From the NCBI RefSeq assembly GCF_004153165.1, contig NZ_SEMD01000009.1, positions 1 to 64,000 on the forward strand: a DNA stretch of 64,000 bases. Direction: 5' to 3'. The DNA comes from Sporolactobacillus sp. THM7-4 (lineage in GTDB: Bacteria > Bacillota > Bacilli > Bacillales > Sporolactobacillaceae). The notes beneath the pieces are model-generated. The model made no database searches. It was not told where the DNA came from and saw only the letters and a list, made by a program, of their open reading frames with translations. Below are positions 15,932 to 25,759 of this stretch, in pieces. The number at the start of each line of letters is the position of its first letter. Position 1 is the stretch's first letter. The translations under genes and the position numbers were made by a program.

Positions 15932-16888
15932 TTATCCTATAATATGTTTCGTTTTTCTAAGAAGTTTAAACATATATCGATATAATGTTGGTGCCGTAGT
16001 AAAAAGCAAATAATTCAAGTACCGTTTAGAATATCTTCGAGAATAAAGCTTTATTTCCCTTATCAATTCGGACCATAATCTATTAGTATTAATTTTATTT
16101 TTAGCTAAACAATATGCGCGTATCCCTTCATGAATAAACTGTTTTTGAGACATTTCCTCAAATTCTGTGTTCATGAAGTATTGTTTCTTTTCTTTGTATG
16201 CTTCAAGTCTATCTAAGCTTTTACTGGAAAACTTTTGGCCCATTATACTATTTGAACGCCGGAAATAACAATACAGAATGTTGGACGTTGAAACTAGTTT
16301 GCTTGCTTTGTCTAAAATTTTGTATGTAGTAAATTCATCCTCATGAATTTTTCCTTCTGGAAATTCGATGCCGTTAAAAAGCTCCTTTTTATAAAGCTTA
16401 TTCCAAACAACTGAATAGAACAAAGCATTTTGAAAGTGTAATCGAAGTGCATCATCATGATTAAATGTTAAAACAGATTCTGGCTGTTCAATTACTTTTT
16501 TTAAATCCGTTTTTTTATTCACATTAATAAACCTACATTCTGATACATCAGCATCATATTTATTAGTGAGTGAGAGTAAGTTTTCATACATAGTCTCAGA
16601 GATCCAATCATCACTATCGACAAATCCAACAAAAATCCCTTTAGCTCTCTTTATACCAGCATTTCTTGCTGAACTTAAACCTCCATTTTCTTTATGAATA
16701 ACGACAATACGATTATCCATCAATTGAAAGTAATCACACATTTTTCCAGATGCATCTGTAGAACCATCATCGACTAGTATAATTTCAATATTTTTGAATG
16801 TTTGATTCATAATACTTTCAACACATTTCTTTAGATACTTTTCAACATTATAGACAGGGACAATGACGCTTACCAAAGGATTTGACAT
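15932..16888 (-). CDS. Family 2 glycosyltransferase
   Basis: 318 residues. The GT-A fold begins at once with PLVSVIVPVYNVEKYLKKCV; the nucleotide-binding VDDGSTDASG is at about 39-48, NGGLSSARNAGI at about 69-80 and the DxD-type FVDSDDWIS at about 90-98. The C-terminal part includes HEDEFTTYK, the ED motif of processive-like family members. It transfers a sugar to the growing lipid-linked unit at the inner face of the membrane. ATG after AAGGAG. The 90-bp gap upstream contains nothing seen. Confidence 0.9.
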   Translation of the reverse strand: MSNPLVSVIVPVYNVEKYLKKCVESIMNQTFKNIEIILVDDGSTDASGKMCDYFQLMDNRIVVIHKENGGLSSARNAGIKRAKGIFVGFVDSDDWISETMYENLLSLTNKYDADVSECRFINVNKKTDLKKVIEQPESVLTFNHDDALRLHFQNALFYSVVWNKLYKKELFNGIEFPEGKIHEDEFTTYKILDKASKLVSTSNILYCYFRRSNSIMGQKFSSKSLDRLEAYKEKKQYFMNTEFEEMSQKQFIHEGIRAYCLAKNKINTNRLWSELIREIKLYSRRYSKRYLNYLLFTTAPTLYRYMFKLLRKTKHIIG

Positions 16889-16978
16889 TTTTGTTCTCCT
16901 TTTTAAGAACCCAATTAAGTGTACCTTGTGTCAAACGTGGATGGTATTCGTTGTGAATCATATAATAAATCCTGAAAT

Positions 16979-18120
16979 TTACCCCGACTTTTTAACACGC
17001 TCTACCGTTTGTAAGTGAGTACTTAAATCATTTATTAGATGCTCAAATTTTTTAGCCTGTTCTTTGATATCAAAACCCCTTTTTTTCATTTCCAGCTCCA
17101 TGTCCTTATGTGGGTACCTATTCTGTTTTATAATAGATGCCCATTCTTCTGGAGACTGATTAAGTGAACAAAATTTTACTAAATTAGTAATTTTTGATTC
17201 TCGAGGTACCTTGTTAGATAAAATCAATGGTAAACCTGCGGCTTGAGCTTCAACACATACTATGGGAAGACCTTCGTATCTTGAAGGAAGCACAAACACA
17301 TCCATAGCCCACAGCAATTCAGGTATATCATTTCGTCTTCCTAAAAAAAGACACTATCCTGCAATCCCAGATTAGCAACCTTTTCCTTTACAAAATTATC
17401 TAAATTTCCCTCACCTATTAGCAATAGCTTACTATCAGAGTTCTGATCATGAACTGATTTAAAAATATCAATTAGAAAATCATGATTTTTTTGATAGACA
17501 AATCTTCCAATATGCCCTAGAACGATACTATTTTCTAAACCTAATTGTTTCCTTACAACATTTCTCTTTTCCTCTTTAAAACGGTATTTATCGCAATCGA
17601 TTGCATTGTTTATAATCTTTACTTTATTTCTTTCGTCAAAATGCCTTCCGAAAATCCACTTTGCTGCCGCTTGAGAACATGCAAAATGGTATTTTGAGAT
17701 ATGACGTATATACATGCGGTTTATAATGTGTAATCCTTCTGTTAAGAAACTTTTTTCTCCACTTTTAGTGTTATGTCCATGTGTAAGAATTGTATAATCA
17801 TATTTTTGAGCTAGATAGTAAGGAATAACGTTATAAAAACCGCAGGTGTTAAAATAAATAATTTCATGATCTTTACGTAATTTTCTCAGTAAATTATTTA
17901 GCTCAGTCATCGACTGATAAAGACTATTTCTTTGACTGGTTATCTTATAAACTATTCCTCCCAGCTGATTGACTTCTTGTTCAGCGTAGAAGGATTGACC
18001 TCCATGAGGAATAATATCAAAGATAATTTCGGATCGATCAATGTTTCGAAACAGATTCATGATATATTCTTCCATGCCACCTATTGAGGTTCCAAGTCCA
18101 TATACTAAGATTCTTTGCAA
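16979..18120 (-). pseudogene. Family 4 glycosyltransferase with a frameshift in a T run
   Basis: Two frames give one GT-B protein. The first (from TTG at 18120, behind GGAGGTG) holds GGMEEYIMN, the linker HGHNT and GHIGRFVYQKNHDFLIDI, and ends at GLQDSVFF with a stop near 17341. The second (to 16979) continues ELLWAMDVFVLPSRYEGLPIVCVEAQAAG, the sugar-nucleotide site. The join lies in a run of seven T (minus strand). With eight T the text reads SVFFLGRRNDIPELLWAMD without a break. So one T is missing relative to a working gene. It may be a true mutation, slippage-based phase variation, or a sequencing error. The predicted whole protein is about 380 residues. Confidence 0.85.
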
Positions 18121-18144
18121 TATAATCACCTCCGAAATATTATC

Positions 18145-19401
18145 TCACTCAGTTTGACGCAGCAAGCTGCCATCTACTGACTTATTACTGATCTGATCTA
18201 TAAAATTCCAATAATACTTTTTGTTTGTATAAGCTGCGGAAACTCGAATTGATAAATGGCTCAATTTTCTTCTTAACTTTGTGTTTTGAATCAATAGATT
18301 TATTGATCGACAAATATTGTTTACCAACTCACCATCACGTCTTAAGATAATAGCATTCTCTCCAACATACTCAGGTATCCCTCCGGCATCAGTTGTGATA
18401 ACCGGTAAACCGCTCGCCTCCGCCTCGACCATGGTCAAGCCAGCTGGTTCCTCCCATATTGACGGAAGAACAGCAATGTCTGCAATCGCATATATTTGGG
18501 GTATTTCTTCATAAGGAATAAAGCCTGTAATTTTAACCTTATCTGCCATTTGTTCTGAGAGCTTCTTTAGCTCAATTTCAAATGAACTATGAATATCACT
18601 GTCAAAGAATCTGCTGCCAACAATTAAAAGCTTTACATTGGGATCGTTAATTTGCTGAAAGGCTGTCAGTAATTCTTTGACCCCCTTTTCTCGTGTCAAT
18701 CGTCCTACAAAAAGAAGAACGATATCGTCTTGCTTAAGTTCATACTGATGTCGGATTGACAACCATTCTTTTTCACTAAGTGGCTGACCGAAGCGGTCAG
18801 TATCGATCCCGTTATAGACCACTCTCAAATGATTTTCTGGAAGAGACCGCATGAAATCAGGTAATGATTGATTGATATATCGGCTCACTGCCAGTGTCTT
18901 ACATCCTGGAATGATTTTCTTGCATCCATAGCTTCCACTCACTGAATTATGAATATGGTAGTAGTAATTGCCGGCATACTTTTTGTAATTATTTTTCCTT
19001 TTTAAGGCTCGAAACAGTGTCGCACTGTTTTCCAATACAACTTTGTCAAAGTTTCCATCAGCCAGAATCTGCGCACTCTGCCGAAGCATAGAAAATCGTC
19101 TGAAAATGTAACGAAAGGAAGCAGAGCCCCCTCTTTTTAAGAGTTTAGAAGCAAAAAAGTAAGCCATTCTGTCGAGAAAATCAATAAATTTGCTGCTCTT
19201 GAGAAAAATAAACCGGGTATGACTGTATTTTCTGGCTTGTTTTTCTGCTTCTTGATCATATACGCCTATGACGGTGAGTTCGAGCTTTCGATATTGCTCA
19301 TTTACTCTTGCCAGACTTTCAACCAGATTCTCCACTGCTCCCCCTCGTACAGCTGGAACCGGCAATGTGCCAGCTGTTACAATCGCTACTTTCATCACCA
19401 T
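18145..19401 (-). CDS. Family 4 glycosyltransferase
   Basis: About 418 residues, GT-B fold. The N-terminal domain opens MKVAIVTAGTLPVPAVRGGAVE, with the glycine-rich acceptor loop. The C-terminal domain has LFVGRLTREKGVKELL at about 215 and the donor-site block SIWEEPAGLTMVEAEASGLPVI near 320. The ATG at 19401 is chosen for AAGGAGAAACAG upstream. It is a close paralogue of the next upstream gene (19415-20635), sharing GTLPVPA/GYLPVPA, HNSV/HNAV and CKTLAVSRYI/SKRVLGVSRYI. Part of this gene is copied as a relic at 13119-13286. Confidence 0.9.
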   Translation of the reverse strand: MVMKVAIVTAGTLPVPAVRGGAVENLVESLARVNEQYRKLELTVIGVYDQEAEKQARKYSHTRFIFLKSSKFIDFLDRMAYFFASKLLKRGGSASFRYIFRRFSMLRQSAQILADGNFDKVVLENSATLFRALKRKNNYKKYAGNYYYHIHNSVSGSYGCKKIIPGCKTLAVSRYINQSLPDFMRSLPENHLRVVYNGIDTDRFGQPLSEKEWLSIRHQYELKQDDIVLLFVGRLTREKGVKELLTAFQQINDPNVKLLIVGSRFFDSDIHSSFEIELKKLSEQMADKVKITGFIPYEEIPQIYAIADIAVLPSIWEEPAGLTMVEAEASGLPVITTDAGGIPEYVGENAIILRRDGELVNNICRSINLLIQNTKLRRKLSHLSIRVSAAYTNKKYYWNFIDQISNKSVDGSLLRQTE

Positions 19402-19414
19402 CTGTTTCTCCTTT

Positions 19415-20635
19415 TCAATGAGTGATTTCCTTGACAAAATTTGTATAATATTGATTTAAATTCATTTTCCGGGCACATCTTCGACTGGCTCGAGCCATGT
19501 TTCTCCGAAGCAAGTCATCATTTAGCACTTGAATAAGTGCCTCAGCTAAATGGTGGACCAATTGCGGATCGCGCTTAATCAGAATGGTACAGTCCTTCGA
19601 GACGTATTCCGGTATGCCTCCCGAATCCGTTGTGATTAAGGCCAGCCCGGAAGCCATGGATTCAATGACGGTGAGCGGTGCAGGGTCATCCCATATGGAA
19701 GGAATAACAGCGACATCCGCCATGCTGTAAACAGCCGGCATGTCCGCATAGTGAATAAACCCGGTAAAAATGACCCGATCGCTGAGTGACCTTGCCATTT
19801 TCTGTAATTCTTTTTCATAATCACTGACCATACCGCTTGCATAGAAATAACCGCCGGCAATCACTAATTTCGTTTTCGGCAAATGGACACTCGCAAATGC
19901 CTGCAGTAATTCTTTAATCCCTTTTTCCCTGGTCAGCCGCCCGGAGAAAAGAACAACCTTATCATCAGGCGCTATATGATACTTTTGGCGCAGGAGATCC
20001 GCTTTTCTTTTGCTTTCAGGGCTCCCAAACCGCGACGTATCGACACAATTACGAAGCACGCCCAGTTTTTCTTGTTGGCAGCCGCCAAGAAATTCACTTA
20101 ACGTGCGATCAATATACCGGCTGACGCCAAGCACTCTTTTACTTTGCAGCATAATTTCTTTGCATCCATAATCACGGGTGACCGCGTTATGAAGATGGTA
20201 GTAATACCGGCCCGCATATTTTTTGTAGTTCCCGTGCTTTTTCAATGCCATAAACAGCGTGGAATGATTTTCAAGCACAACTTTGTCATAATTATTTTTT
20301 TGTAAAAACTTGCTGACTTTAGACAGATAGTGAAGCCGCTGCAGGATATACCGATAGGACATACTTTTTTCTTTCTTTAATATGTTTTTAGCAATAAAAT
20401 AAACAAATTGATCAGCGATTCTAATAACTCTCGGGGGCTTAATAAAGATGAATTTAGTTCTTTTAAATTTCTTTGCTTCATGGAGCGATTTATCGTGATA
20501 CGTACTGAATACAACAAGGTCAAGTTTTCCAAACTCTTCATTCTTTTTAAGGAGATTCTCCACCAGTGACTCTACAGCACCGCCCATCGCCGCCGGAACG
20601 GGAAGATAGCCGGACGTGACTATTGCAGTTTCCAT
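19415..20635 (-). CDS. Family 4 glycosyltransferase (paralogue of the downstream gene)
   Basis: About 406 residues, GT-B fold: METAIVTSGYLPVPAAMGGAVES at the start, LFSGRLTREKGIKELLQAF near 220 and SIWDDPAPLTVIESMASGLALI near 320, with the conserved donor-site Glu. The ATG at 20635 (GAAGGTGAACAA upstream) lies inside the 3' end of the polymerase gene, so the two overlap by about 16 bp. Tandem duplication of glycosyltransferases followed by divergence is common in such loci and lets each paralogue place a different sugar. Confidence 0.9.
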   Translation of the reverse strand: METAIVTSGYLPVPAAMGGAVESLVENLLKKNEEFGKLDLVVFSTYHDKSLHEAKKFKRTKFIFIKPPRVIRIADQFVYFIAKNILKKEKSMSYRYILQRLHYLSKVSKFLQKNNYDKVVLENHSTLFMALKKHGNYKKYAGRYYYHLHNAVTRDYGCKEIMLQSKRVLGVSRYIDRTLSEFLGGCQQEKLGVLRNCVDTSRFGSPESKRKADLLRQKYHIAPDDKVVLFSGRLTREKGIKELLQAFASVHLPKTKLVIAGGYFYASGMVSDYEKELQKMARSLSDRVIFTGFIHYADMPAVYSMADVAVIPSIWDDPAPLTVIESMASGLALITTDSGGIPEYVSKDCTILIKRDPQLVHHLAEALIQVLNDDLLRRNMARASRRCARKMNLNQYYTNFVKEITH

Positions 20636-21891
20636 TTGTTCACCTTCTTCCATCGAGCAAGATCCATTCCCCATTGAAGGGGTTCATTGAGCCAGTGCTC
20701 ACTCGTTTTCCGGGCATCCGGCCGGGTGAGTAATCCGGCCAGAAAGAAAAAGTTCATCAATGCAGGGGGAAAATTAAACGAGCCGTCGACCATAAACGCT
20801 ACAAAGACACAGATAAAACCAATGGCATTTAATTTGTTAACCTTGAAAACACCTATCATTGTTGAGAGCAGTAAGGAAACAAATCCGAGAAAACCAAACA
20901 GACCATACATAAATAAAGTGGAAATAAGCCCTTCTATCCCCTCAATTTGCTCCCAGGGCATACCGATCAATAAAAATCGGATAAATCCCAATCCGTCCAT
21001 CGCATTGACAGCCGAAAACGCGCTACTGTATTGCACGGTCCGATCCGCACCTGTCGGATCAGAAACCGTCTGCTCAATATATCTCGCATAAAGTTGCGAG
21101 AGAAACGGATTATGGGTGTACATGAGATAGAGGATTAACATGAAAGTACCCAGTAAGACTGTCGACAGGAATAACATCTGTTGCCGAAAATTTAACTTGT
21201 TCTTGAGCAGGATAAGCAGAAAGACAAAGAGTAAAGCAAAAGGAATTATGATGGACCGTGAACCGGATAGAAGGAGCCCGACGATCCCGAGAACAACCCC
21301 TGATATTCGAATCCTATTTTGCCGCGATGTTTGAGGGATCCACGACAGAAGGAGCGGAATGGCCAAAGCATAGAACAGGCCTGCCCCATTGCCATTTTGA
21401 TACGTTGACGGCATTTTCTGCGCTTCTCCTGATGCGGCCATGCCATAACCAATCGGTTTAGCGGCCAGATCCTGGCCGAACGTATAGGTCAGACCTGGAA
21501 TTGAAGTGCTGACAATGCCGATCACCCTTTGTACGAACGCATAGGCGCCAACAATCATTAAAGCGACGGCGATGATCAGCATGGCCTTCTGCGGGTCGAT
21601 CCTATTCCCGATTCCAATCGCAAGTGGTGACCCGACAACCACCATAGCCGCTGTCAGTTGGAATGAAGATATAGCCCCCAGATTGAAAATGAATGAGATC
21701 AAAACAAAGAAGACAAAGATGATGTAGGAAGTACTCAGTCCCCTGACTTGCAGGAAGGCCGGAATCACCTGGTATTGACACTTGAGTAATGCAAGCAAAA
21801 ATAAAAGCATAGCGATCGTTAATGGAACGCCGATTTGCGCGCCTGCTTTTGGAAAGGCAAAGGTCATGAATTCAAACAGTTCATTCATCAT
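20620..21891 (-). CDS. Polysaccharide polymerase / O-antigen ligase-like (Wzy)
   Basis: 423 residues, almost all hydrophobic, with about 10-12 membrane segments and a large loop around residues 265-320 that carries the Arg-rich YARYIEQTVSDPTGADRT, as in O-antigen ligase/polymerase proteins. GNGAGLFYALAIPLLLSW near 165 and the GSRS motif near 205 (LLLSGSRS) are typical. It would join repeat units outside the membrane after Wzx export. It starts with tandem ATGs behind GTGAGGAAAT. Sequence conservation is weak in this family, so the call rests on topology, GSRS and operon position. Confidence 0.82.
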   Translation of the reverse strand: MMNELFEFMTFAFPKAGAQIGVPLTIAMLLFLLALLKCQYQVIPAFLQVRGLSTSYIIFVFFVLISFIFNLGAISSFQLTAAMVVVGSPLAIGIGNRIDPQKAMLIIAVALMIVGAYAFVQRVIGIVSTSIPGLTYTFGQDLAAKPIGYGMAASGEAQKMPSTYQNGNGAGLFYALAIPLLLSWIPQTSRQNRIRISGVVLGIVGLLLSGSRSIIIPFALLFVFLLILLKNKLNFRQQMLFLSTVLLGTFMLILYLMYTHNPFLSQLYARYIEQTVSDPTGADRTVQYSSAFSAVNAMDGLGFIRFLLIGMPWEQIEGIEGLISTLFMYGLFGFLGFVSLLLSTMIGVFKVNKLNAIGFICVFVAFMVDGSFNFPPALMNFFFLAGLLTRPDARKTSEHWLNEPLQWGMDLARWKKVNKWKLQ

Positions 21892-21912
21892 ATTATTTCC
21901 TCACTATCCGTT

Positions 21913-23040
21913 TTACTTCGCTTCATACGGAGCCGCTGCCTGAGGTGGAGACGGCTTCTCATTCAGATCCATCAGTTGTTTGTATACCTTCATCAAGCGC
22001 AGATTGAGTTTCTCGCTTGTGTAGCGTTCTTTATATAGGGCAAAACCTTTTTCCCCCATGGCTCTTAACGTTTGCTTGTTTAACTGTGTGAGAATGCGTC
22101 TCAGTTCTTCAAGATGATTGAGATCGAAGAGATAACCATTGATTCCATGCTGAACAAGCTCCGGGAGATCGCCTCGATTACTGGCGATCACCGCTTTCCT
22201 GTTTTTCATCGCCTCAACAGCCACCAGTCCGAACCCCTCCCACCTCGAAGGGATGATCACCGCGTCAAATTTTTGATAATAACTGTCAATCATCCGATGA
22301 TCGATCCAGCCGAGCGTGACAATGTTATCCGGTATTTTCATTAAAAAAGAATCCAGTACGTTTTCCCCGATCGTGTATAACCTGACATTTTCCAACGGAT
22401 GTTCCTTAAAGAAGTGAATCAGAATGTCGATTCCTTTCTGCCGGTCAAAACGCCCGACAAATAGTAAATTGATCCTGGAGTGATCAAGTGCGATTGGAAC
22501 ATCCTTCAGATTAAGTGGCCGGTCATCGATTCCATTCGGGATAACGAGAGATTTCGATGCGGGAATTTTATATTTCTTAGATCCTATAAACTCCTGATTG
22601 GAAATGTTAATAATCCGATCTGTTTTTCTCGCGAGCACGCGTTCCAAAAGTCCGTACATTCTCTTTTTATAGGGAGGAACCTCCATCATAAACGACCAGC
22701 CATGCGCGCAGTAAACAATCTTCGGACGTTTCTTTTTGAACAAGAAACAGGCTCGGACAAACAGGCCCGCGAACGAACTATGAACATGGATGATATCTGG
22801 GCGAATCGTTCGAATGGCCTGATTCACCTGAATGATTGCAGACAGAAAATTGAATAAATTACGTTTATAGCGATAGTAGTGAACGTGTACCCCCCTGATT
22901 AACAGCTTATCGGAGTTAAAACGGCTCATGAGGACATCGACACTGCTGAATTCGCCTGAGGCTACCTGATCGTTCAGGATCTGATTCACATAAGTGGTGA
23001 TTCCGCCTCTGACATACTCGCAAACATGCAATATTTTCAT
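21913..23040 (-). CDS. Family 4 glycosyltransferase
   Basis: About 375 residues. GT-B fold with MKILHVCEYVRGGITTYVNQIL at the start, IIHVHSSFAGLF near 85, LLFVGRFDRQKGIDILIHFF near 195 and IPSRWEGFGLVAVEAMKNRKAV near 275, which contains the donor-site Glu. The ATG at 23040 has GGGAGGTGATGTCA upstream and is preferred to the GTG and ATG just before it. Being next to the initiating sugar transferase, it probably adds the second sugar; that is inferred from gene order. A C-terminal Pro-rich end (KPSPPQAAAP) is unusual but harmless. Confidence 0.9.
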   Translation of the reverse strand: MKILHVCEYVRGGITTYVNQILNDQVASGEFSSVDVLMSRFNSDKLLIRGVHVHYYRYKRNLFNFLSAIIQVNQAIRTIRPDIIHVHSSFAGLFVRACFLFKKKRPKIVYCAHGWSFMMEVPPYKKRMYGLLERVLARKTDRIINISNQEFIGSKKYKIPASKSLVIPNGIDDRPLNLKDVPIALDHSRINLLFVGRFDRQKGIDILIHFFKEHPLENVRLYTIGENVLDSFLMKIPDNIVTLGWIDHRMIDSYYQKFDAVIIPSRWEGFGLVAVEAMKNRKAVIASNRGDLPELVQHGINGYLFDLNHLEELRRILTQLNKQTLRAMGEKGFALYKERYTSEKLNLRLMKVYKQLMDLNEKPSPPQAAAPYEAK

Positions 23041-23097
23041 TGACATCACCTCCCAGAGACTCTATTTAAAAAAATTTATGAATTTCGTAAGTTCCTT

Positions 23098-23799
23098 TTA
23101 ATAGGCGTTTTTGGAGCGAAACGGGATAAGCAGCGTCTTTAATAGAATTTTAATGTCGAGCCCGATTCCTCTCCGCCTGATATACAGCAAATCCAGCCTG
23201 ACCATCGTTTCAAACCCGACATTGCTTCTTCCCTTGATCTGCCACAGGCCTGTACAGCCCGGTTTCACGAGCAGCCGCTGCCTGTGATATTCGGTATAAC
23301 GTTTAACTTCCCGGGGAAGCGGCGGCCGGGGTCCGACAAGACTCATTTCACCCTTCAGGACATTGACGAACTGAGGGATTTCGTCCAGGCTTGTTTTCCT
23401 TAGAAAGTGCCCAACCCGTGTCACCCGCGGATCATTCTTCATTTTGAACATCGCACCGGTTGTTTCGTTCTGATCCAGCAGGCTGTCCAACATTTTCTCA
23501 GCATGACGGACCATCGAGCGAAATTTATAAATATGAAATAAACGTCCATTTTTCCCGACACGGAGCTGGCTGAAAAATACAGAGCCTTCCGGATCGTCCC
23601 ATTTAATCAGGATCGGTATGATAATGAACAGCGGTGAAAAGAGAATCAGACCGAGAAGAGCGCCACAAATGTCCATGATCCGTTTGACCATCAGATAAAA
23701 CTTTTCATGCCAGCACCCCGATTGAAGAGATTTCACATTTCCAGTGACGTTAATTGAAGACGGTATTTTTTTCTCTGCGACTGGTTTCGATAAATCCAA
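23098..23799 (-). CDS. Undecaprenyl-phosphate sugar-1-phosphate transferase
   Basis: 233 residues, the short EpsL-like form with one membrane segment (about 45-67: MDICGALLGLILFSPLFIIIP). The catalytic part shows the family blocks GSVFFSQLRVGKNGRLFHIYKFRSM, RVTRVGHFLRKTSLDEIPQ with the key DE pair, and SLVGPRPPLP. It starts the repeat unit by moving a sugar phosphate from its nucleotide to undecaprenyl phosphate. The start is TTG behind AGGAGG. The sugar (for example galactose, glucose or an amino sugar) cannot be told. Confidence 0.9.
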   Translation of the reverse strand: MDLSKPVAEKKIPSSINVTGNVKSLQSGCWHEKFYLMVKRIMDICGALLGLILFSPLFIIIPILIKWDDPEGSVFFSQLRVGKNGRLFHIYKFRSMVRHAEKMLDSLLDQNETTGAMFKMKNDPRVTRVGHFLRKTSLDEIPQFVNVLKGEMSLVGPRPPLPREVKRYTEYHRQRLLVKPGCTGLWQIKGRSNVGFETMVRLDLLYIRRRGIGLDIKILLKTLLIPFRSKNAY

Positions 23800-23834
23800 T
23801 TCCCCGGCCTCCTGTCATCCAATGATTCAAGTGA

Positions 23835-24533
23835 TCAGCGAGTGCTATTAGAAAAGTAACTGTATCCATCTTTTGCCTTTTTCTTTCGGTTATTCAGAAC
23901 AACACCAAGCAATTTCCCGCTCGTTTCGGTCAAAGACTCCGCAGCTTTTCTGACTTTATCGATTGGCGTTGAGCCGCTTTTTACAACAAGAAGCAGTCCG
24001 TCACACAGATCAGCAAGAAGCTGGGCATCAGTGACCGCAAGCAGCGGCGGTGAATCAATGATGACCTGGTCAAAATGTTCTTCTGCCTGATCAATGACCG
24101 ACTCCATCTCACTGGAACTGATCACGTCAGCGGGATTCGGGGAGACCGGGCCGCTGGTCATCAGCATGAGATTGTCGATAGCGGTATTCTGCAAAACTTC
24201 GAGGAAATCACCCTGACCGGTGAGCAGAGTCGTCAGGCCCTGTTGATTCTCCGTTTTAAAAATCTGATGCAGCCCGGGTTTACGGATATTTGCGTCCATG
24301 AGCAGGACCTTCTTCCCTTGCTGAGCCATGACCACAGCGAGGTTTGCAGCGGTCATTGACTTACCCGACCCTGATTCGGCCGAAGTGACCAGAAGTGATC
24401 TCATTCTTCCCCCGGACTTTGATAAAGAAATGTTGGTTCGAAGCGTCCGGTATTCCTCGGAGAAAGAGGAATTCTTCTGAAAATAAGTGATCAGCTGTCC
24501 GGGTCGCTTTTTTCTGAACATATTGACATTCAT
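23835..24533 (-). CDS. Bacterial tyrosine kinase, EpsB/CpsD type
   Basis: 232 residues. Walker A SAESGSGKSMTAANLA at about 50-65, Walker A' VLLMDANIRKP near 77 and Walker B QVIIDSPP near 135 identify the BY-kinase family. The C-terminus DGYSYFSNS holds two Tyr, a short version of the autophosphorylated Tyr cluster. It needs the membrane partner encoded just upstream, with which it overlaps by ATGA. Together they control chain length and export. Confidence 0.92.
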   Translation of the reverse strand: MNVNMFRKKRPGQLITYFQKNSSFSEEYRTLRTNISLSKSGGRMRSLLVTSAESGSGKSMTAANLAVVMAQQGKKVLLMDANIRKPGLHQIFKTENQQGLTTLLTGQGDFLEVLQNTAIDNLMLMTSGPVSPNPADVISSSEMESVIDQAEEHFDQVIIDSPPLLAVTDAQLLADLCDGLLLVVKSGSTPIDKVRKAAESLTETSGKLLGVVLNNRKKKAKDGYSYFSNSTR

Positions 24534-25297
24534 AACGTCTTTCCCCCGCTTTCTGTCGCACGAGTTGTTAACACGTGTCCTCTCGGATTATGTCTTGTCG
24601 AATGCCTTTCCCTGCCTCTCGTTTTCCGATTCGGGATGTGAGAGATCAGCCCGACAACCGGTAATCCGAGACGCTCGGTGACGTCTTCCTCTTCTTTGAC
24701 GGAGTTATCCAGGTATTCAAGCAGAAAGGCCAGTCCAATAGAGAGGAGCAACCCGAGAACAGTGGCAATCGTGACATTCTTCGATACACTTGGCGAGATC
24801 TTCCAGCTCTGATCGACTGTTGCTGGTGAAAGCAGGCTGACATTGTCAACCTTCATCATCTTCCGGACCTGGTCTTTGAAGACCGTTGCCACACCATTGA
24901 CTATTTGCACCGATTGTTCCGGACTGTCGGATGTTATCTGGATCGAGAAAATTTGAGAATTATCATTCGTTGATACGTCTAACATCCCATTCATCTGATC
25001 CGCCGTCATATGTAATCCCAGCTTTTTAATCACCTGATTGAGGATAATGGGATCATTTATCAGCTCACTGTAGGTGTTGACCAACTGAACATTCGTCTGA
25101 ACAGCATTTGAATTATAGACGAATTTTCCGCCAGCCTGATTGACCAGAATTCGGGTGGATGCTCCATACTGCGGGGTGATCAGGTAGTGACTGATGAATG
25201 CGCCGATCAGACCTGATATCAGGGTGATGGCTAAAATAAGCAGCAAGCGATGCTTCAGAATGAGAAAAATTTCTTTGATTCCAACGTTTTTCTGCAT
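24530..25297 (-). CDS. Polysaccharide co-polymerase / kinase activator (Wzz, EpsA/CpsC type)
   Basis: 255 residues. Two membrane segments (about 17-40 and 178-198) flank an extracellular part. The second has the Pro-rich approach SPSVSKNVTIATVLGLLLSIGLAFLLEYLD that marks Wzz proteins. The C-terminal tail in the cytoplasm (VTERLGLPVVGLI) is the part that activates the partner kinase. First gene of the operon, ATG behind CTGGAGGAATATC. Confidence 0.92.
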   Translation of the reverse strand: MQKNVGIKEIFLILKHRLLLILAITLISGLIGAFISHYLITPQYGASTRILVNQAGGKFVYNSNAVQTNVQLVNTYSELINDPIILNQVIKKLGLHMTADQMNGMLDVSTNDNSQIFSIQITSDSPEQSVQIVNGVATVFKDQVRKMMKVDNVSLLSPATVDQSWKISPSVSKNVTIATVLGLLLSIGLAFLLEYLDNSVKEEEDVTERLGLPVVGLISHIPNRKTRGRERHSTRHNPRGHVLTTRATESGGKTL

Positions 25298-25638
25298 GAT
25301 ATTCCTCCAGATTGTAGTAGATGGCCTGCTTTGTCTGTTAAAATCAGAAAAAACAATTCTCCGAAACTATTTTTTTATTCTCCCTGTTCCCGGTACTGAA
25401 CTTTATTTAATGGCTCCATTCTACAAATTCCGCCGTAACATCTTCATTACACAACCGGCAAATAACTAAGGGGCATGCTGAAAAAGGTATAGATACTATG
25501 GAAGAAGTGATGAAGTATCACCTCAATAAACAGACACACTTTGAAAAGTAGAAAGCCCGAAAAGAGCATTGGGACGCTGCTTTTCGGACTCTTCGTCTGT
25601 CGAAGTCAGAGTATTCATATGGATATTTTCCTGAACGC
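25298..25638. other. Leader region of the exopolysaccharide operon
   Basis: About 340 bp upstream of the first eps gene. A hairpin CCGAAAAG..CTTTTCGG lies at 25557-25587. No gene and no consensus promoter could be picked with confidence, so the transcription start is left open. Confidence 0.4.
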
Positions 25639-25692
25639 AAAAAACTCCTCATGACGAGAAACAGGCATCGTGCCTATTCTCTGCATGAGGAG
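25639..25692 (-). terminator. Long terminator behind the amidase gene
   Basis: A 48-base hairpin: CTCCTCATG pairs with CATGAGGAG, and further in GAGAA with TTCTC and AGGCA with TGCCT around the loop TCG. On the minus strand it is followed by six T. It ends the permease-amidase operon and shields the eps leader. Confidence 0.88.
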
Positions 25693-25759
25693 AATTTAAG
25701 AAGTGTGATCGATTCACTTTTAAAAGACTTTTATTTCTACAAACCAGAAGTCGATTCCT

